A DNA stretch of 64,000 bases from DATAPD01 sp036265385 (GCA_036265385.1 DATAPD010000025.1:62001-126000); one strand, 5' to 3'; shown: positions 35,019-44,173, counted from the stretch's first letter. Notes: generated from the sequence alone by a model not told the origin. A program made the numbers and translations.

Positions 35019-35462
35019 TTACTTGGCGTCCACGTCCACACTCTTCACTGGCAAATCCCAGTGCGCATCCAGGATCTCGAACCTGCGCTGTTCTTCCTTC
35101 GCATACGTCGCCTGATCCGGAAACAGCTGTTTCTTCAGCATATCTTCGTCGAACGGCTCATTCGCCAAGGTTGCGTTCTTGAACACAATCGTCACCCGAT
35201 AATCCCAGCGCCCGTCTTCAGTCGCGTGATGGCGCGGCTGATCCACCCACACTTTCACCATGCGTCCCATCTCCACTTGCTTCTTCAGCAACGGATAGTG
35301 GTTCTTCTTGAATAGCGTGAGAAACTCTTCGGCGTGCCCCCACTTGGCCTTGTAGTAGTACTCGACCACAAAGGGCTGGCCGGACGGAGCTGGCGTGGAT
35401 TGGGCCAGTGCAGAACCCACTATTAAAACGAGCACAACTGTGAGCAGCAAGAGTCGCTTCAT
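35019..35462 (-). CDS. Secreted hypothetical protein
   Basis: A protein of 147 residues starting MKRLLLLTVVLVLIVGSALA, a signal peptide, with AAAGGTG five bases before the ATG. The mature part (FVVEYYYKAKWGHAEEFLTL, KVWVDQPRHHATEDGRWDYR) is rich in aromatic and charged residues and resembles dimeric alpha+beta-barrel (ferredoxin-like) small proteins; that is only a shape impression. The frame extends to 35651, but the extension translates an intergenic repeat and the end of the DedA gene, so it is rejected. Confidence 0.75.
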   Translation of the reverse strand: MKRLLLLTVVLVLIVGSALAQSTPAPSGQPFVVEYYYKAKWGHAEEFLTLFKKNHYPLLKKQVEMGRMVKVWVDQPRHHATEDGRWDYRVTIVFKNATLANEPFDEDMLKKQLFPDQATYAKEEQRRFEILDAHWDLPVKSVDVDAK

Positions 35463-35469
35463 AGCACCT

Positions 35470-35575
35470 TTCGATTTTAGATCCAAGATTTTCGATTGCA
35501 GATTGTAAAACGACAGTGGCAAAGCGGGTCTGACTTTAAGTCTAAAATCCGAAATCAACAATCTGAAATCTGCTC
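35470..35575. repeat. AT-rich GATTTTAGAT-like word repeat
   Basis: The intergenic stretch is built from variants of GATTTTAGAT, GATTTTCGATTG and CTAAAATCCGAAATC in both orientations. Similar wording recurs at 36.7, 37.8 and 46.9 kb, always between genes. It has no coding potential of its own. Confidence 0.5.
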
Positions 35576-36201
35576 TACTCTGCCGCCCTGATCCGATTCT
35601 GCCAGTGTGTCCAGATAAACCAGATCGTTCCAATCGCCAGCACCGCTCCAATCACGATGTCAAACTGATGAAAGTATTTCCCAAGCGATCGCCAATTCTC
35701 GCCCAGCTTCATCCCGATCCATGCCAAGCCAAAACACCACGGCCACGAGCCCAGAAACGTATACACGTGAAAGCGTCCGCGCGCCATGCGGGCGATTCCC
35801 GCTGGCAGCGCAATAAAAGTACGGATGACCGGCAGCAGGCGCCCGACGAAAACAGCCGCTTGTCCCCAGCGCTGAAAAAATCTGTCGGCCCATTCGATTT
35901 CGCGGCGGCCCATCAAGATCCAACTCCCATAGCGTTCGATGAGCGGTCGCCCGCCATAACGCCCGATCTCGTAGGCAACGAGCGACCCCAGATTGCAGCC
36001 GATTGCTCCAGCAGTCGCGGCCCAGAAGAGGGTCATCTTCCCTTCGTACACTAGGTACCCCGCAAACGGCATGATCAGCTCGGACGGCAATGGAATGCAC
36101 GCCGATTCAATCGCCATCAGCAGCGCAATGCCGGAATAACCCGTTGTCTCAACCACCGATTTAATGAAGATGAATAAAAAGGCAAGAATTTTTTCAGTCA
36201 T
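35575..36201 (-). CDS. DedA-family membrane protein
   Basis: A 208-residue inner-membrane protein of the DedA/SNARE-associated family, now linked to lipid flipping and envelope homeostasis. Conserved elements are ESACIPLPSELIMPFAGYLV, GSLVAYEIGRYGGRPLIERYG and FVGRLLPVIRTFIALPAGIARM. Four to five hydrophobic helices fit. It is followed by a repeat-rich gap and then the secreted hypothetical gene. Confidence 0.92.
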   Translation of the reverse strand: MTEKILAFLFIFIKSVVETTGYSGIALLMAIESACIPLPSELIMPFAGYLVYEGKMTLFWAATAGAIGCNLGSLVAYEIGRYGGRPLIERYGSWILMGRREIEWADRFFQRWGQAAVFVGRLLPVIRTFIALPAGIARMARGRFHVYTFLGSWPWCFGLAWIGMKLGENWRSLGKYFHQFDIVIGAVLAIGTIWFIWTHWQNRIRAAE

Positions 36202-36369
36202 TTAAGGGCAGTGTTAGGCTCCAGGCTCCAGGCTTTAGCGGATCAAAACCATTATCTCAGGATTAACTTTCTTCACAGCTTTTAGCGTCCTACCTAGGCG
36301 TAGGCGCACGGTAGCATCAGCAGGTTTTGGTTTTGTTGGAGCCTAACGGCCGGAGGCTCAAGGCAGGTT

Positions 36370-36594
36370 CTAAAACGCCCCTTCCTGCGTAAATGTGTAT
36401 CCGGGGAGCGTTGCGCCATCGGACGATTTTGTGACCTTCACGCGCGTCGTGGGCGCATCAGGAGCACTCAAACCCGCTGGACGCAACAGGGCATATTGCG
36501 TGAAAACTTCGCTGTAGAGTTTCGTGACCAGATAATCCTGGCCGTCGCCATCGTTGCGCCAGACTTGTCCGAGTTTTATCGCTTTGACTGCCAC
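36370..36594 (-). CDS. Small conserved hypothetical protein
   Basis: A soluble protein of 74 residues (MAVKAIKLGQVWRNDGDGQD) with AGGTGG six bases before the ATG. The N-terminal half resembles a small beta domain (GQVWRNDGDGQDYLVTKLY), the C-terminal half is Thr/Ser-rich. No named family is recognised. It is flanked by repeat-rich intergenic DNA on both sides. Confidence 0.6.
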   Translation of the reverse strand: MAVKAIKLGQVWRNDGDGQDYLVTKLYSEVFTQYALLRPAGLSAPDAPTTRVKVTKSSDGATLPGYTFTQEGAF

Positions 36595-36896
36595 TGTGTT
36601 CCACCTGTTTTATGACAATCCAGATTAACCACCACAGTAGCCACCGTCAATTAACGAGATGGTGACGGAAGGACATGGCGCTAGCGATTGTCAATTTCCA
36701 ATTGGCGATTGTCGATTTGTACTGGCCGAGTGCCATTCTTTGCTCTGCTTATCAGTAAACGGCGTCATCCCGAACGCTCGCGTTCTTACCAGTGAGCGGA
36801 GGGATCTGGCGCGCAGAAACAATACCTTCCCGATTCGGACTCCATTGCAAATCACCAACGCAGCAATCTGTTAGCATTTTCGCTCTGAGGAGACCC
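36595..36896. other. Gene-free gap with repeats
   Basis: About 300 bases between the divergent small gene and nth. It holds a GCGATTGTCAATTTCC word repeat at about 36686-36718, a palindromic repeat at 36761-36816, and the GAGGAG ribosome site of nth. I see no gene or RNA in it. Confidence 0.6.
36761..36816. repeat. Palindromic repeat (GCGTCATCCCGA type)
   Basis: It opens GGCGTCATCCCGAACGCTCGC, closes GAGGGATCT, and has an inner stem CGCTC/GAGCG. It is the inverted orientation of the copies at 45.7, 50.8 and 55.7 kb. Confidence 0.75.
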
Positions 36897-37763
36897 ATGG
36901 CTCGAGGCATCATCCCCCGGCAACCTGCAAAAACCGGACTTCACGAAGGCACACGCCGTATGCAAAAGGTCGGTGGAGCGGCGGGCGCCCCCGCCCGCCA
37001 CACTAAGCAAAGCCGTACCGAACGTCCAATCAAGAAAGTCACAATTGGCCAAGCCAAGCAAGCTCGCCCGAAAACCACCAAGGGCTATAACCCAACTGCT
37101 CCGGATCGAGTGCGCGCGATTCTCGGCCACCTCAACGCAATGTATCTCGACGTCACCTGCGCTCTGCACCATGGCAATGCATGGGAGCTTCTCGTAGCAA
37201 CAATCCTTTCCGCTCAGTCCACTGACGTCAACGTAAACCGCGTCACTCCTGCACTGTTCAAAAAATATCCCACTGTCCAGCACTTTGCCGCGCTTCAGCC
37301 TGAAGAACTCGAGCCCGACGTCCGCTCCACCGGATTCTTCCGTAACAAATCCAAGTCAGTCGTGGGCGCCGCACGAAAAATCGTTTCCGATTTCAGCGGC
37401 GAAGTCCCGTGCGAGATGGACAAACTACTCACCTTACCCGGCGTCGCCCGCAAGACTGCTAACGTTTTGCTCGGAACCTGGTTCAAACAGAACGCGGGAG
37501 TGGTCGTCGATACCCATGTCCACCGCATCTCCCGCCGCTGGGAGTTCACGAAGAACAGCGATCCGCAAAAAATCGAGCAGGACCTGATGAAAATCATCCC
37601 GCAGGAGCGCTGGACGCTTTTCAGCCACCAGGTGATCCATCATGGCCGCAAGCTCTGTATCGCCCGCAAACCGAAATGTGCCGAGTGTCCGATCGAACCG
37701 GTTTGCCATGCCGAAGATAAAACCTGGTCGACCGTCGAAATGCACAAAGGCGCGAAAGCGTAA
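36897..37763 (+). CDS. nth: Endonuclease III
   Basis: A DNA glycosylase/AP lyase for oxidised pyrimidines, 288 residues. The helix-hairpin-helix LLTLPGVARKTANVLLG holds the catalytic lysine, VVVDTHVHRISRR holds the catalytic aspartate, and the iron-sulfur cluster is CIARKPKCAECPIEPVC (C-x6-C-x2-C-x5-C). The start at 36897 has GAGGAG just upstream and gives a basic N-terminal extension of about 65 residues (rich in Lys, Arg and Pro) longer than E. coli Nth, perhaps for DNA contact. It stands alone. Confidence 0.94.
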   Translation: MARGIIPRQPAKTGLHEGTRRMQKVGGAAGAPARHTKQSRTERPIKKVTIGQAKQARPKTTKGYNPTAPDRVRAILGHLNAMYLDVTCALHHGNAWELLVATILSAQSTDVNVNRVTPALFKKYPTVQHFAALQPEELEPDVRSTGFFRNKSKSVVGAARKIVSDFSGEVPCEMDKLLTLPGVARKTANVLLGTWFKQNAGVVVDTHVHRISRRWEFTKNSDPQKIEQDLMKIIPQERWTLFSHQVIHHGRKLCIARKPKCAECPIEPVCHAEDKTWSTVEMHKGAKA

Positions 37764-37765
37764 GT

Positions 37766-37872
37766 CCATTTCCGATTTACGATTGTCAATTTTCAATTGT
37801 GACGCCCTCAATGCTGGTCCGTTTTCGAAGCTCTCCAATTGCAAATCGGCAATCACAAATCGAAAATTGCTA
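37766..37872. repeat. AT-rich word repeat between nth and the S9 gene
   Basis: It contains CCATTTCCGATTTACGATTG, CAATTTTCAATTG, CCAATTGCAAATCGGC and CACAAATCGAAAATTG, variants of the words also seen at 35.5, 36.7 and 46.9 kb. TGCTAAACT at its right edge may be the -10 region of the S9 gene. Confidence 0.5.
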
Positions 37873-37897
37873 AACTCTTCCTTCGGATCAATAACCC

Positions 37898-39868
37898 ATG
37901 CACACCTTCATTCCTGCTATCGTCATTCTCATGAGCACGTTGTCGCTAACTCAAACCTTGCCGGCTCCACAGGCCATTACCGATCCCAAGCAGATCGCGT
38001 CGAAATCGAATGCTGCCGTCGAAAAGAACCTCTCGATCGAGAAGCTGTACATGACGCGGATCGTCGGCGGCACGGCATGGTCACCGGATGGCAAACAGAT
38101 CGCTTTTATCACCAACATCACCGGACGCAACAATGTCTGGATTGTCCCGGCTGATGGCGGATGGCCCGTACAGTTGACCATCAGCGATCAGCGTCAGGCT
38201 GCGCCCGCCTGGTCGCCCGATGGTAAGTGGATCGCTTACATGTCCGACTTCGACGGCGATGAGCAATGGGACATTTTTCTCGTGTCGCCGAAAACCGGGC
38301 AAGTTGTCAATCTCACCAACACTCGCGAGATTGCCGAAGAAAGCCCAGAATGGTCGCCCGACGGTCGTTACCTCGCTTACATGGTGAAACCGAGGACATC
38401 TTCGGTATTTGAGATCGATGTGTACGACACGCTGATGCGCGAGACAAAGCACATCACGACCGGCACGCCGAAAGACAAAATGAATGTGGACCCGATCTGG
38501 TCGGCGGATGGAAAGTTTATCGTCTACACCCAAGTGCAAGCCAAGGGTACCGACTCGAACGTATTCATCGCAGATGTCGCAACTTCCAAAAGCACTTTGC
38601 TCACTCCACATGAAGGTGAGCAACTCTATTCGGCAAACGACATATCGCCTGATGGAAAGAGCGTGCTGATCACTTCGAATGCCAGCAACGGATACGACAA
38701 TGTCGGCGTGATCGATGTCGCGACCAAAAAAATCAATTGGCTCACCCGTGACAAGTGGGAAATCTCCGGCGGCTGTTACTCCCCGGATGGCAAGAGCATC
38801 ACCTGGACAGCAAACGTTGACGGAAACACGGAGATCTACCTGCACGAACTCGGCACCGGAAAAACAACGACGCTTCACTTGCCCAAAGGCGTAAACGGCT
38901 TGGGTGGTGATCGGACGTCCTTCACGAAAGATGGCTCGAAGCTTCTCTACTACCACAACGGTCCGACGGCGCCGAATGATGCTTGGGTCTATTCGCTCGC
39001 CGACGGAAAGTCGCATCAGGTCACGCATTCCGCAGTTGGCGGAATACGAGCGGCAGATATGGTGGAACCGTCGCTCGTGCACTATCCGAGCAAGGATGGC
39101 AAGTGGACGATCTCCGCCTTCGTCTATATGCCATATAACCTGCCGCGCAATGCGCAGCATCCCGCCATCGTTTACATCCACGGAGGACCCACTTCCCAGA
39201 CCGTGAACTCATTCAACCGCTTCGTTCAATTCGCGGTGAACCAGGGCTACATCGTGATTGCGCCGAATTATCGCGGATCGACGGGTTATGGAAAGGAATT
39301 TCAACAGGCGAACCTGTTCGACATGGGTGGGGGCGATTTGCAGGACGTGCTCTCCGCTGCCGAATGGATCAAGCAGTCAGGCTACGTCGATCCGAAGAAA
39401 CTGATCGTGATGGGCGGCAGCTACGGCGGTTACATGTCCATGATGGCCGTGACTAAGGCTCCGGAAGTCTGGGCGGCGGGAGTTCCCATCGTTCCGTTCG
39501 TAAACTTCTTCACCGAAATTGAGAACGAAGATCCGGTGCTGCGCGAGAGCGATCTCGCCACAATGGGAGATCCGGTGAAGAACAAGGCGCTCTTCGAAGA
39601 CCGCTCACCGATATTTTTTGTGGACAAGATCAAGGCGCCCCTGTTGCTTCTCGCAGGCGGGCAAGACCCTCGATGCCCGAAGACAGAAACTCTGCAGGTA
39701 GTGGAGGCGGTAAAGAAGCGCGGAGGTGTGGCCGAATACAAAATTTACGAGAACGAGGGCCACGGATTCGCCAAGGTTGAAAACCAAATCGATGCCTACA
39801 AGCGGGTAGCTGATTTCCTGAAAGCCAAGGTGCCGCCGGCGGACTGTTCGTGTTCGCTGAATGAATAG
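37898..39868 (+). CDS. Secreted S9-family peptidase (second copy)
   Basis: A 656-residue exported serine peptidase, paralogous to the gene at 26.8 kb. It has a signal peptide (HTFIPAIVILMSTLSLTQTL) and a TolB/DPP-IV-like beta-propeller with repeated WSPDGK and YSPDGK motifs (about 55-400). The hydrolase has Ser508 in GGSYGGYM, Asp590 in GGQDPRCP and His622 in NEGHGFAK. It ends in a short Cys-containing tail (PADCSCSLNE). It likely hydrolyses oligopeptides in the periplasm. It stands alone after nth. Confidence 0.94.
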   Translation: MHTFIPAIVILMSTLSLTQTLPAPQAITDPKQIASKSNAAVEKNLSIEKLYMTRIVGGTAWSPDGKQIAFITNITGRNNVWIVPADGGWPVQLTISDQRQAAPAWSPDGKWIAYMSDFDGDEQWDIFLVSPKTGQVVNLTNTREIAEESPEWSPDGRYLAYMVKPRTSSVFEIDVYDTLMRETKHITTGTPKDKMNVDPIWSADGKFIVYTQVQAKGTDSNVFIADVATSKSTLLTPHEGEQLYSANDISPDGKSVLITSNASNGYDNVGVIDVATKKINWLTRDKWEISGGCYSPDGKSITWTANVDGNTEIYLHELGTGKTTTLHLPKGVNGLGGDRTSFTKDGSKLLYYHNGPTAPNDAWVYSLADGKSHQVTHSAVGGIRAADMVEPSLVHYPSKDGKWTISAFVYMPYNLPRNAQHPAIVYIHGGPTSQTVNSFNRFVQFAVNQGYIVIAPNYRGSTGYGKEFQQANLFDMGGGDLQDVLSAAEWIKQSGYVDPKKLIVMGGSYGGYMSMMAVTKAPEVWAAGVPIVPFVNFFTEIENEDPVLRESDLATMGDPVKNKALFEDRSPIFFVDKIKAPLLLLAGGQDPRCPKTETLQVVEAVKKRGGVAEYKIYENEGHGFAKVENQIDAYKRVADFLKAKVPPADCSCSLNE

Positions 39869-40163
39869 CAGACAGTCCCAGCACATTGCGTGTAGATTTT
39901 ACACTCTTGTCGATTTTGCGTTTGCGCGCGATCTGAGCGCACGCAGTGTTTCGGATGATCTCAGGATCGCTTGAGCGCCCAGAGCGCTCTCCTAGGGTGT
40001 TTGTGGCGAAACAAGGGCCATTCTAAGAAGGGTTGGGAACGCCTTCTTCCAGTTGCGGTGTGACTGCGATCGCGTCCGAGCAGCTAAAGCATTAATGTTA
40101 ATAAGCTATAACATTTTTTCAATAGTTAGCTCTGAAGTGGAGGCACTCGAAGCGCGTAGCGAT
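39869..40163. other. Gene-free gap between S9 peptidase and hemD
   Basis: About 295 bases between convergent genes. I see one hairpin GAGCGC-CCAGA-GCGCTC at 39973-39989 without a T-run, and an AT-rich patch near 40095-40125. No ORF with coding character, tRNA or recognised RNA is present. Confidence 0.6.
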
Positions 40164-40967
40164 CTACAAATTCTCCGCGTACGTGTCGATTACTATCGAG
40201 CGAATCAGGCCGCCCATGGTGAACTCGCGCGCTTCGATATCGACGGGTAATTTCAATTCTCGCAGCGTGCTAGAAGTAACCGGGCCGATTGAGGCCAACT
40301 TGATCCCGGCGAATTTCTTCCTGTTCACTGCTCCTAACAGTTGTACGAAGTTGCGGACCGTCGACGAACTGGTAAAAGTGATGACATGGGGTCGTTTGTC
40401 GCTTTTGACTACAGCGCGAAGCTTCGTCGCAGATTTCTTCGGCAGGACAGTCTCGTACGCTTCGACGACATCGACGTGAGCTCCAGCTTTACGCAGTTCA
40501 ACGGGGATCACATCGCGCGCAACTTTTGCGCGGACCAGCAGCACGCGCTTCCCTTTCACCTTGTTTTTCATTTTCTTGACCACACTCTCGGCGACGTACT
40601 CGTCGGGAACGAGTTCCACTTTCAGCTTGCGCTTCTCAATTGCCTTCTTTGTTGCCGGGCCGATCGCAGCAACGTGAAGGTGAGCGACGTGACGTTTCGT
40701 AAATCCTAGCTTACGCAAACGATCCCACATCGCTTCAACACCGTTGGCACTCGTGAGAATCAGCCAGTCGTAGTTCTTCAGATTGTGCAGGGCACGGTCG
40801 AGCGGAGCGAATGATTTCGGCTTGCGAATTTCGATGAATGGAATCGAGATGACTTGAGCGCCGAGGAGCTTGAGTCCGTCGGCGAGCGTACCGGATTGAT
40901 GACGGGCCCGGCCGACGAGAATGCGCTGGCCCGCGAGCGGATGTGTGGCAGTGGGGGTCGTTGGCAT
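40164..40967 (-). CDS. hemD: Uroporphyrinogen-III synthase
   Basis: A 267-residue enzyme that closes and inverts ring D of hydroxymethylbilane. HemD is weakly conserved, but the two-domain pattern is visible: QRILVGRARHQSGTLADGL at the start, DWLILTSANGVEAMWDRL, AAIGPATKKAIEKR, VLLVRAKVARDVIPVEL, VDVVEAYETV, TFTSSSTVRNFVQLLG and IGPVTSSTLREL. It is the last of the haem genes on this strand, 92 bases after hemC, with its own TACACT box eight bases before the ATG. Confidence 0.9.
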   Translation of the reverse strand: MPTTPTATHPLAGQRILVGRARHQSGTLADGLKLLGAQVISIPFIEIRKPKSFAPLDRALHNLKNYDWLILTSANGVEAMWDRLRKLGFTKRHVAHLHVAAIGPATKKAIEKRKLKVELVPDEYVAESVVKKMKNKVKGKRVLLVRAKVARDVIPVELRKAGAHVDVVEAYETVLPKKSATKLRAVVKSDKRPHVITFTSSSTVRNFVQLLGAVNRKKFAGIKLASIGPVTSSTLRELKLPVDIEAREFTMGGLIRSIVIDTYAENL

Positions 40968-40975
40968 GACGGAAC

Positions 40976-40981
40976 AGTGTA
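40976..40981 (-). promoter_or_regulatory. -10 box before hemD
   Basis: TACACT on the minus strand ends eight bases before the hemD ATG, with no Shine-Dalgarno, so hemD may have its own leaderless transcript in addition to read-through. Confidence 0.35.
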
Positions 40982-41029
40982 ATTGGAAATGGTCGCTAGT
41001 AGCCGGTAGTTAGTCGCTAGTCCAGCGCG

Positions 41030-41047
41030 GACGCAGCAAGCTGCGTC
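41030..41047. repeat. Hairpin repeat with CAAG loop, copy 1
   Basis: GACGCAG-CAAG-CTGCGTC, a perfect seven-pair stem followed by TCTAC. A second copy with a different stem but the same loop and a CTAC end lies at 44.7 kb. Confidence 0.6.
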
Positions 41048-41059
41048 TCTACAAAAGTT

Positions 41060-41995
41060 TTATGGCTGTCCCGGGACGGCGAAGCCTTGGCCATACACTC
41101 CCTCGAGGATGGCATCGCCTCCACGCTGCAAGAGGGTCTCGCCGACTTCGTTGCCTAATTTGACAGGATCATCACCATCGCGTGCTTCGCGAAGCACGGT
41201 GGATCCATCGGGGTGTGCGACGATTGCCTCGAGGTGCAATCGGCCGTTGCGCATGATGGCAGAGGCGCCGATCGGTACCTGACACCCTCCACCTAGCTTG
41301 TTCAGCAATGCTCGTTCGCAGACTGTGGTCGCACGCGCGGCCTGATCATCAAGAAACGCAAGGTGCTGGCGTGTAGCCGAGTCGCCGGCGCGAATTTCAA
41401 TCCCGAGTGCGCCCTGTCCTGCCGCGGGACACATGATGTCCGGGGGAATCAACTGCCTCACAAATTGCGTTTTACCGAGCCGATTCAATCCGGCGGCGGC
41501 TAGGATGATCGCGTCGTACTCGCCTTCTTCCATCTTGCGCAAGCGCGTGTCTACGTTTCCGCGCAGGGGATGAATGTCGAGATCGGGGCGACGGGCTTTC
41601 AGCTGTGCTTGCCGCCGCAAGCTCGACGTTCCCACTTTGGCGCCGTGTGGCAAGTCATCAATGCTCGCGTACTTCTTCGAGCAGAAAGCATCGCTGGTGT
41701 TTTCGCGCGTGGTGATTGCAGCAATTTCGAATCCGGGCGAGAGCTCAGTCGGTAGATCTTTGAGGCTGTGCACGGCTAAATCGACTCGTCCTTCTGTGAG
41801 GGCCTCCTCAATTTCTTTCGTGAACATGCCCTTGGTGCCGACTTTTGCCAACGCAACGTCTGTGATCTTGTCGCCAGTAGTCTTGATGATTTCGAGTTCG
41901 ACTTCGTGACCTTTTTCGCGCAGCAGTGCTGAAATGTGATGAGCTTGCCAGAGCGCCAGCGCGGATCCGCGAGAGCCAATGCGTAGTCGTGCCAT
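41060..41995 (-). CDS. hemC: Porphobilinogen deaminase (hydroxymethylbilane synthase)
   Basis: A 311-residue enzyme that links four porphobilinogens. Motifs: RIGSRGSALALWQA at the N-terminus, HSLKDLPTE, GTSSLRRQAQL, PAAGQGALGIE and the cofactor cysteine in LGGGCQVPIGA that carries the dipyrromethane primer. Its ATG overlaps the hemA stop by one base (TAATG), so translation is coupled. Second-to-last gene of the haem operon. Confidence 0.97.
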   Translation of the reverse strand: MARLRIGSRGSALALWQAHHISALLREKGHEVELEIIKTTGDKITDVALAKVGTKGMFTKEIEEALTEGRVDLAVHSLKDLPTELSPGFEIAAITTRENTSDAFCSKKYASIDDLPHGAKVGTSSLRRQAQLKARRPDLDIHPLRGNVDTRLRKMEEGEYDAIILAAAGLNRLGKTQFVRQLIPPDIMCPAAGQGALGIEIRAGDSATRQHLAFLDDQAARATTVCERALLNKLGGGCQVPIGASAIMRNGRLHLEAIVAHPDGSTVLREARDGDDPVKLGNEVGETLLQRGGDAILEGVYGQGFAVPGQP

Positions 41996-43284
41996 TAGTT
42001 CTTGCCTCCGCGGTCGGCGGCTGCCTTCTTCTCCTGCAAGTTGAACAGGCGACGCACGAGGTCGACTACGGTCGTCGCCTCGGGCTCGCGGGCCGCGGTT
42101 TTCAGCGCGCTGATCGGAGTGTGCATAACTTTGTTGATGATTCCTCGAGTCAGGGCTTCGACTGCCATCTCCTGATCTGGGGAAAGAGTTCCGAGGCGCC
42201 CGCGCACGCGATCGATTTCGGCCTGGCGAATGGTTTCCAGGTGATCCTGCAGCGAAACGATCGTGGGCACAACGTCGAGCGTTTGCAAGCGAGCATGGAA
42301 CTTCTGCACTTCACTGTTGACGATGTCTTCGGCGTGCTCCGCTTCCTTGCGGCGATCGGCAACGTGCGTAGCAACGGCCTGCTGCAGGTCATCGATATCG
42401 TAGACAAAGATGCCGTCAATCTTGTTCATTTCCGCATCAACGTCACGCGGGACCGCGATGTCGATGAAGAACATGGGCCGGTTGCGCCGCCGGGAGAGGA
42501 ATTGTTCCCCGTGCTCCCGGCGGAAGATAGCGTGGGACGCGCCTGTAGAGGTGATTACAATGTCGGCTTTGTCGCAGGTGTCGTATAAGCGGCTGAATTC
42601 AATGGCCTGTCCGTCGAATTTTTGCGCTAGACGAATTGCGCGGTCGTACGTGCGGTTCGCAACGAAGATGGACGCAGCACCATGAGCTAGCAGGTGGCGG
42701 GCCGCCAGTTCGCTCATCTTGCCAGCGCCTACCAGATATACGGTCTTTCCCTTTAAGTTGCCGAAGATCTTCTTGGCGAGTTCGACGGCCACAGAGGCGA
42801 TTGAGACAGAAGACGATCCAACCGCGGTCTCTGTACGAACGCGTTTTGCGACGGCGAATGCGCGTGTGAACAACTGATCGAGTTGCGCCCGAACGGCTCC
42901 CACGGCACGTGCCGTGGCATAGGCCTCTTTCACCTGTCCAAGGATTTGGGGCTCGCCCACAACCATGGAATCCAAACTCGAGGCGACGCGGAAAACGTGG
43001 CGGACAGCATCCTGCTCGCGGTATTCGTAAAAATGCTGGTCGAGAACGGCGGGCTCGATGTTGAAGTATTCCTTTAAGAAGCTACGGAGATCCGCATTAC
43101 CATTCTTGACATTGGCGATCAGCTCCACGCGATTGCACGTGGAGATAATCATGCCCTCTTCGATGCCGGGATGTTGCGATAGTCGCTTGCAGGCTTCAGG
43201 TAAGCGCGATTCGGGAATGGCTAAACGTTCCCTGACTTCGACCGGCGCGCTCTTGTGATTCAAGCCTATGAGCTGGAATCTCAT
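41995..43284 (-). CDS. hemA: Glutamyl-tRNA reductase
   Basis: The first committed enzyme of the C5 pathway: it reduces Glu-tRNA to glutamate-1-semialdehyde with NADPH. The 429 residues from ATG 43284 open with GLNHKSAPVEVRERLA. The catalytic cysteine lies in ISTCNRVELIA, the binding motif GEPQILGQVKEAY follows, and the NADPH domain has VYLVGAGKMSELAARHL. The start overlaps the stop of the HemX-like gene (ATGA). The open frame further upstream only translates that gene in another frame. Confidence 0.97.
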   Translation of the reverse strand: MRFQLIGLNHKSAPVEVRERLAIPESRLPEACKRLSQHPGIEEGMIISTCNRVELIANVKNGNADLRSFLKEYFNIEPAVLDQHFYEYREQDAVRHVFRVASSLDSMVVGEPQILGQVKEAYATARAVGAVRAQLDQLFTRAFAVAKRVRTETAVGSSSVSIASVAVELAKKIFGNLKGKTVYLVGAGKMSELAARHLLAHGAASIFVANRTYDRAIRLAQKFDGQAIEFSRLYDTCDKADIVITSTGASHAIFRREHGEQFLSRRRNRPMFFIDIAVPRDVDAEMNKIDGIFVYDIDDLQQAVATHVADRRKEAEHAEDIVNSEVQKFHARLQTLDVVPTIVSLQDHLETIRQAEIDRVRGRLGTLSPDQEMAVEALTRGIINKVMHTPISALKTAAREPEATTVVDLVRRLFNLQEKKAAADRGGKN

Positions 43285-44093
43285 GAAGTCACAAACCTGT
43301 GAATCGAGCTGAAATAGTTCGCGGCCCAGGCCACGACAGCAGTAACGAATGCAATGCTGGCCATCACAGCAGCGCGACGCCCTCGCCATCCTGCATTCCA
43401 GCGGGTATAGAGCATCACCAGGTAGACGACCCACATCAAGACCGACAACAAAATCTTGGGATCGAAAAAGTTCACCTGGTGATAGGCATTCTGAGCGACG
43501 ACAATGCCGGCGGTCAGGCCTAGCGTCATAAACGGGAAGCCGAGGAGCAACGAACGATATCCGATCTGATCGATAACTTCGAGCGCGGGAAGTCGCGACA
43601 GAACAGGGCTCTTCGACTTCAATGAACGTTCCTGGATCAGGTACAAAAGGCTGCAGCCGAAGCTAAGAACGAGCGCAGCGTAGCCGGTGAAGATCGTAGC
43701 GATGTGAAAGAAGAGCCATCCATTACGCACACCGGGTGACATGAAAAGAAGCGGAGCCTGGCCGGTGGCTGCGACAAATGTCAGCAAGAAAACAAGAGGG
43801 AAAACCACAATGCCGGGCGATGTCGTTTTGTAAATCAAATATGCCAGCATGAAGCCCAGCATGATGATGAAGGCCAGCAGCGATTCGGAGTTGTGGACCG
43901 AGGCCAGCGTGAAGTGTCCTGACGAACCGACAAAGATCTCTACCAGCGAGACGCAATGGAACACCATGCCGAGATACGCGGCATGGAGTGCTACCTTGTT
44001 AAGCAATTCGCTGGTGCGAGTCAACGCAACCAGGGCGTAGAGCAACCCAACCGCATAGCAACCGAGCGCGACCCGCAGCCAAAGTAAGGACAT
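43281..44093 (-). CDS. HemX/CcsA-like cytochrome c assembly membrane protein
   Basis: A 270-residue protein of about eight membrane helices in the CcsA/CcmC/HemX family. The conserved region SPGVRNGWLFFHIATIFTGY has the histidine and aromatic residues seen in haem-handling members; GHFTLASVHNSESLLAFI and NAYHQVNFFDPKILLS fit the family. Next to hemA it matches the HemX position known from Bacillus, where HemX lowers the amount of HemA. It could also deliver haem for cytochrome c. First gene of the operon, coupled to hemA by ATGA. Confidence 0.88.
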   Translation of the reverse strand: MSLLWLRVALGCYAVGLLYALVALTRTSELLNKVALHAAYLGMVFHCVSLVEIFVGSSGHFTLASVHNSESLLAFIIMLGFMLAYLIYKTTSPGIVVFPLVFLLTFVAATGQAPLLFMSPGVRNGWLFFHIATIFTGYAALVLSFGCSLLYLIQERSLKSKSPVLSRLPALEVIDQIGYRSLLLGFPFMTLGLTAGIVVAQNAYHQVNFFDPKILLSVLMWVVYLVMLYTRWNAGWRGRRAAVMASIAFVTAVVAWAANYFSSIHRFVTS

Positions 44094-44144
44094 ATCTTTC
44101 AGTGTGTTCCGAGGCGCTTGCGCTACCCCACCCCGTTCAGGGTG

Positions 44145-44173
44145 ATTATAGTGTGCCGTGAACAACTGGTTAA
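44145..44173 (-). promoter_or_regulatory. Promoter of the haem operon
   Basis: On the minus strand TTAACC (44168-44173) and a perfect TATAAT (44145-44150) are 17 bases apart. They lie 51 bases upstream of the first gene, so the leader is about 45 bases. Confidence 0.55.

Noticed and set aside
38081..39181. Open frame of 366 codons on the minus strand inside the second S9 peptidase gene
   Set aside because: It is antisense to a well-supported gene, rich in His, Arg and Cys, with no domain pattern; it is a shadow of codon usage.
40053..40250. Plus-strand 65-codon ORF in the gap before hemD
   Set aside because: Its second half is antisense to hemD and it has no ribosome site or recognisable protein features.
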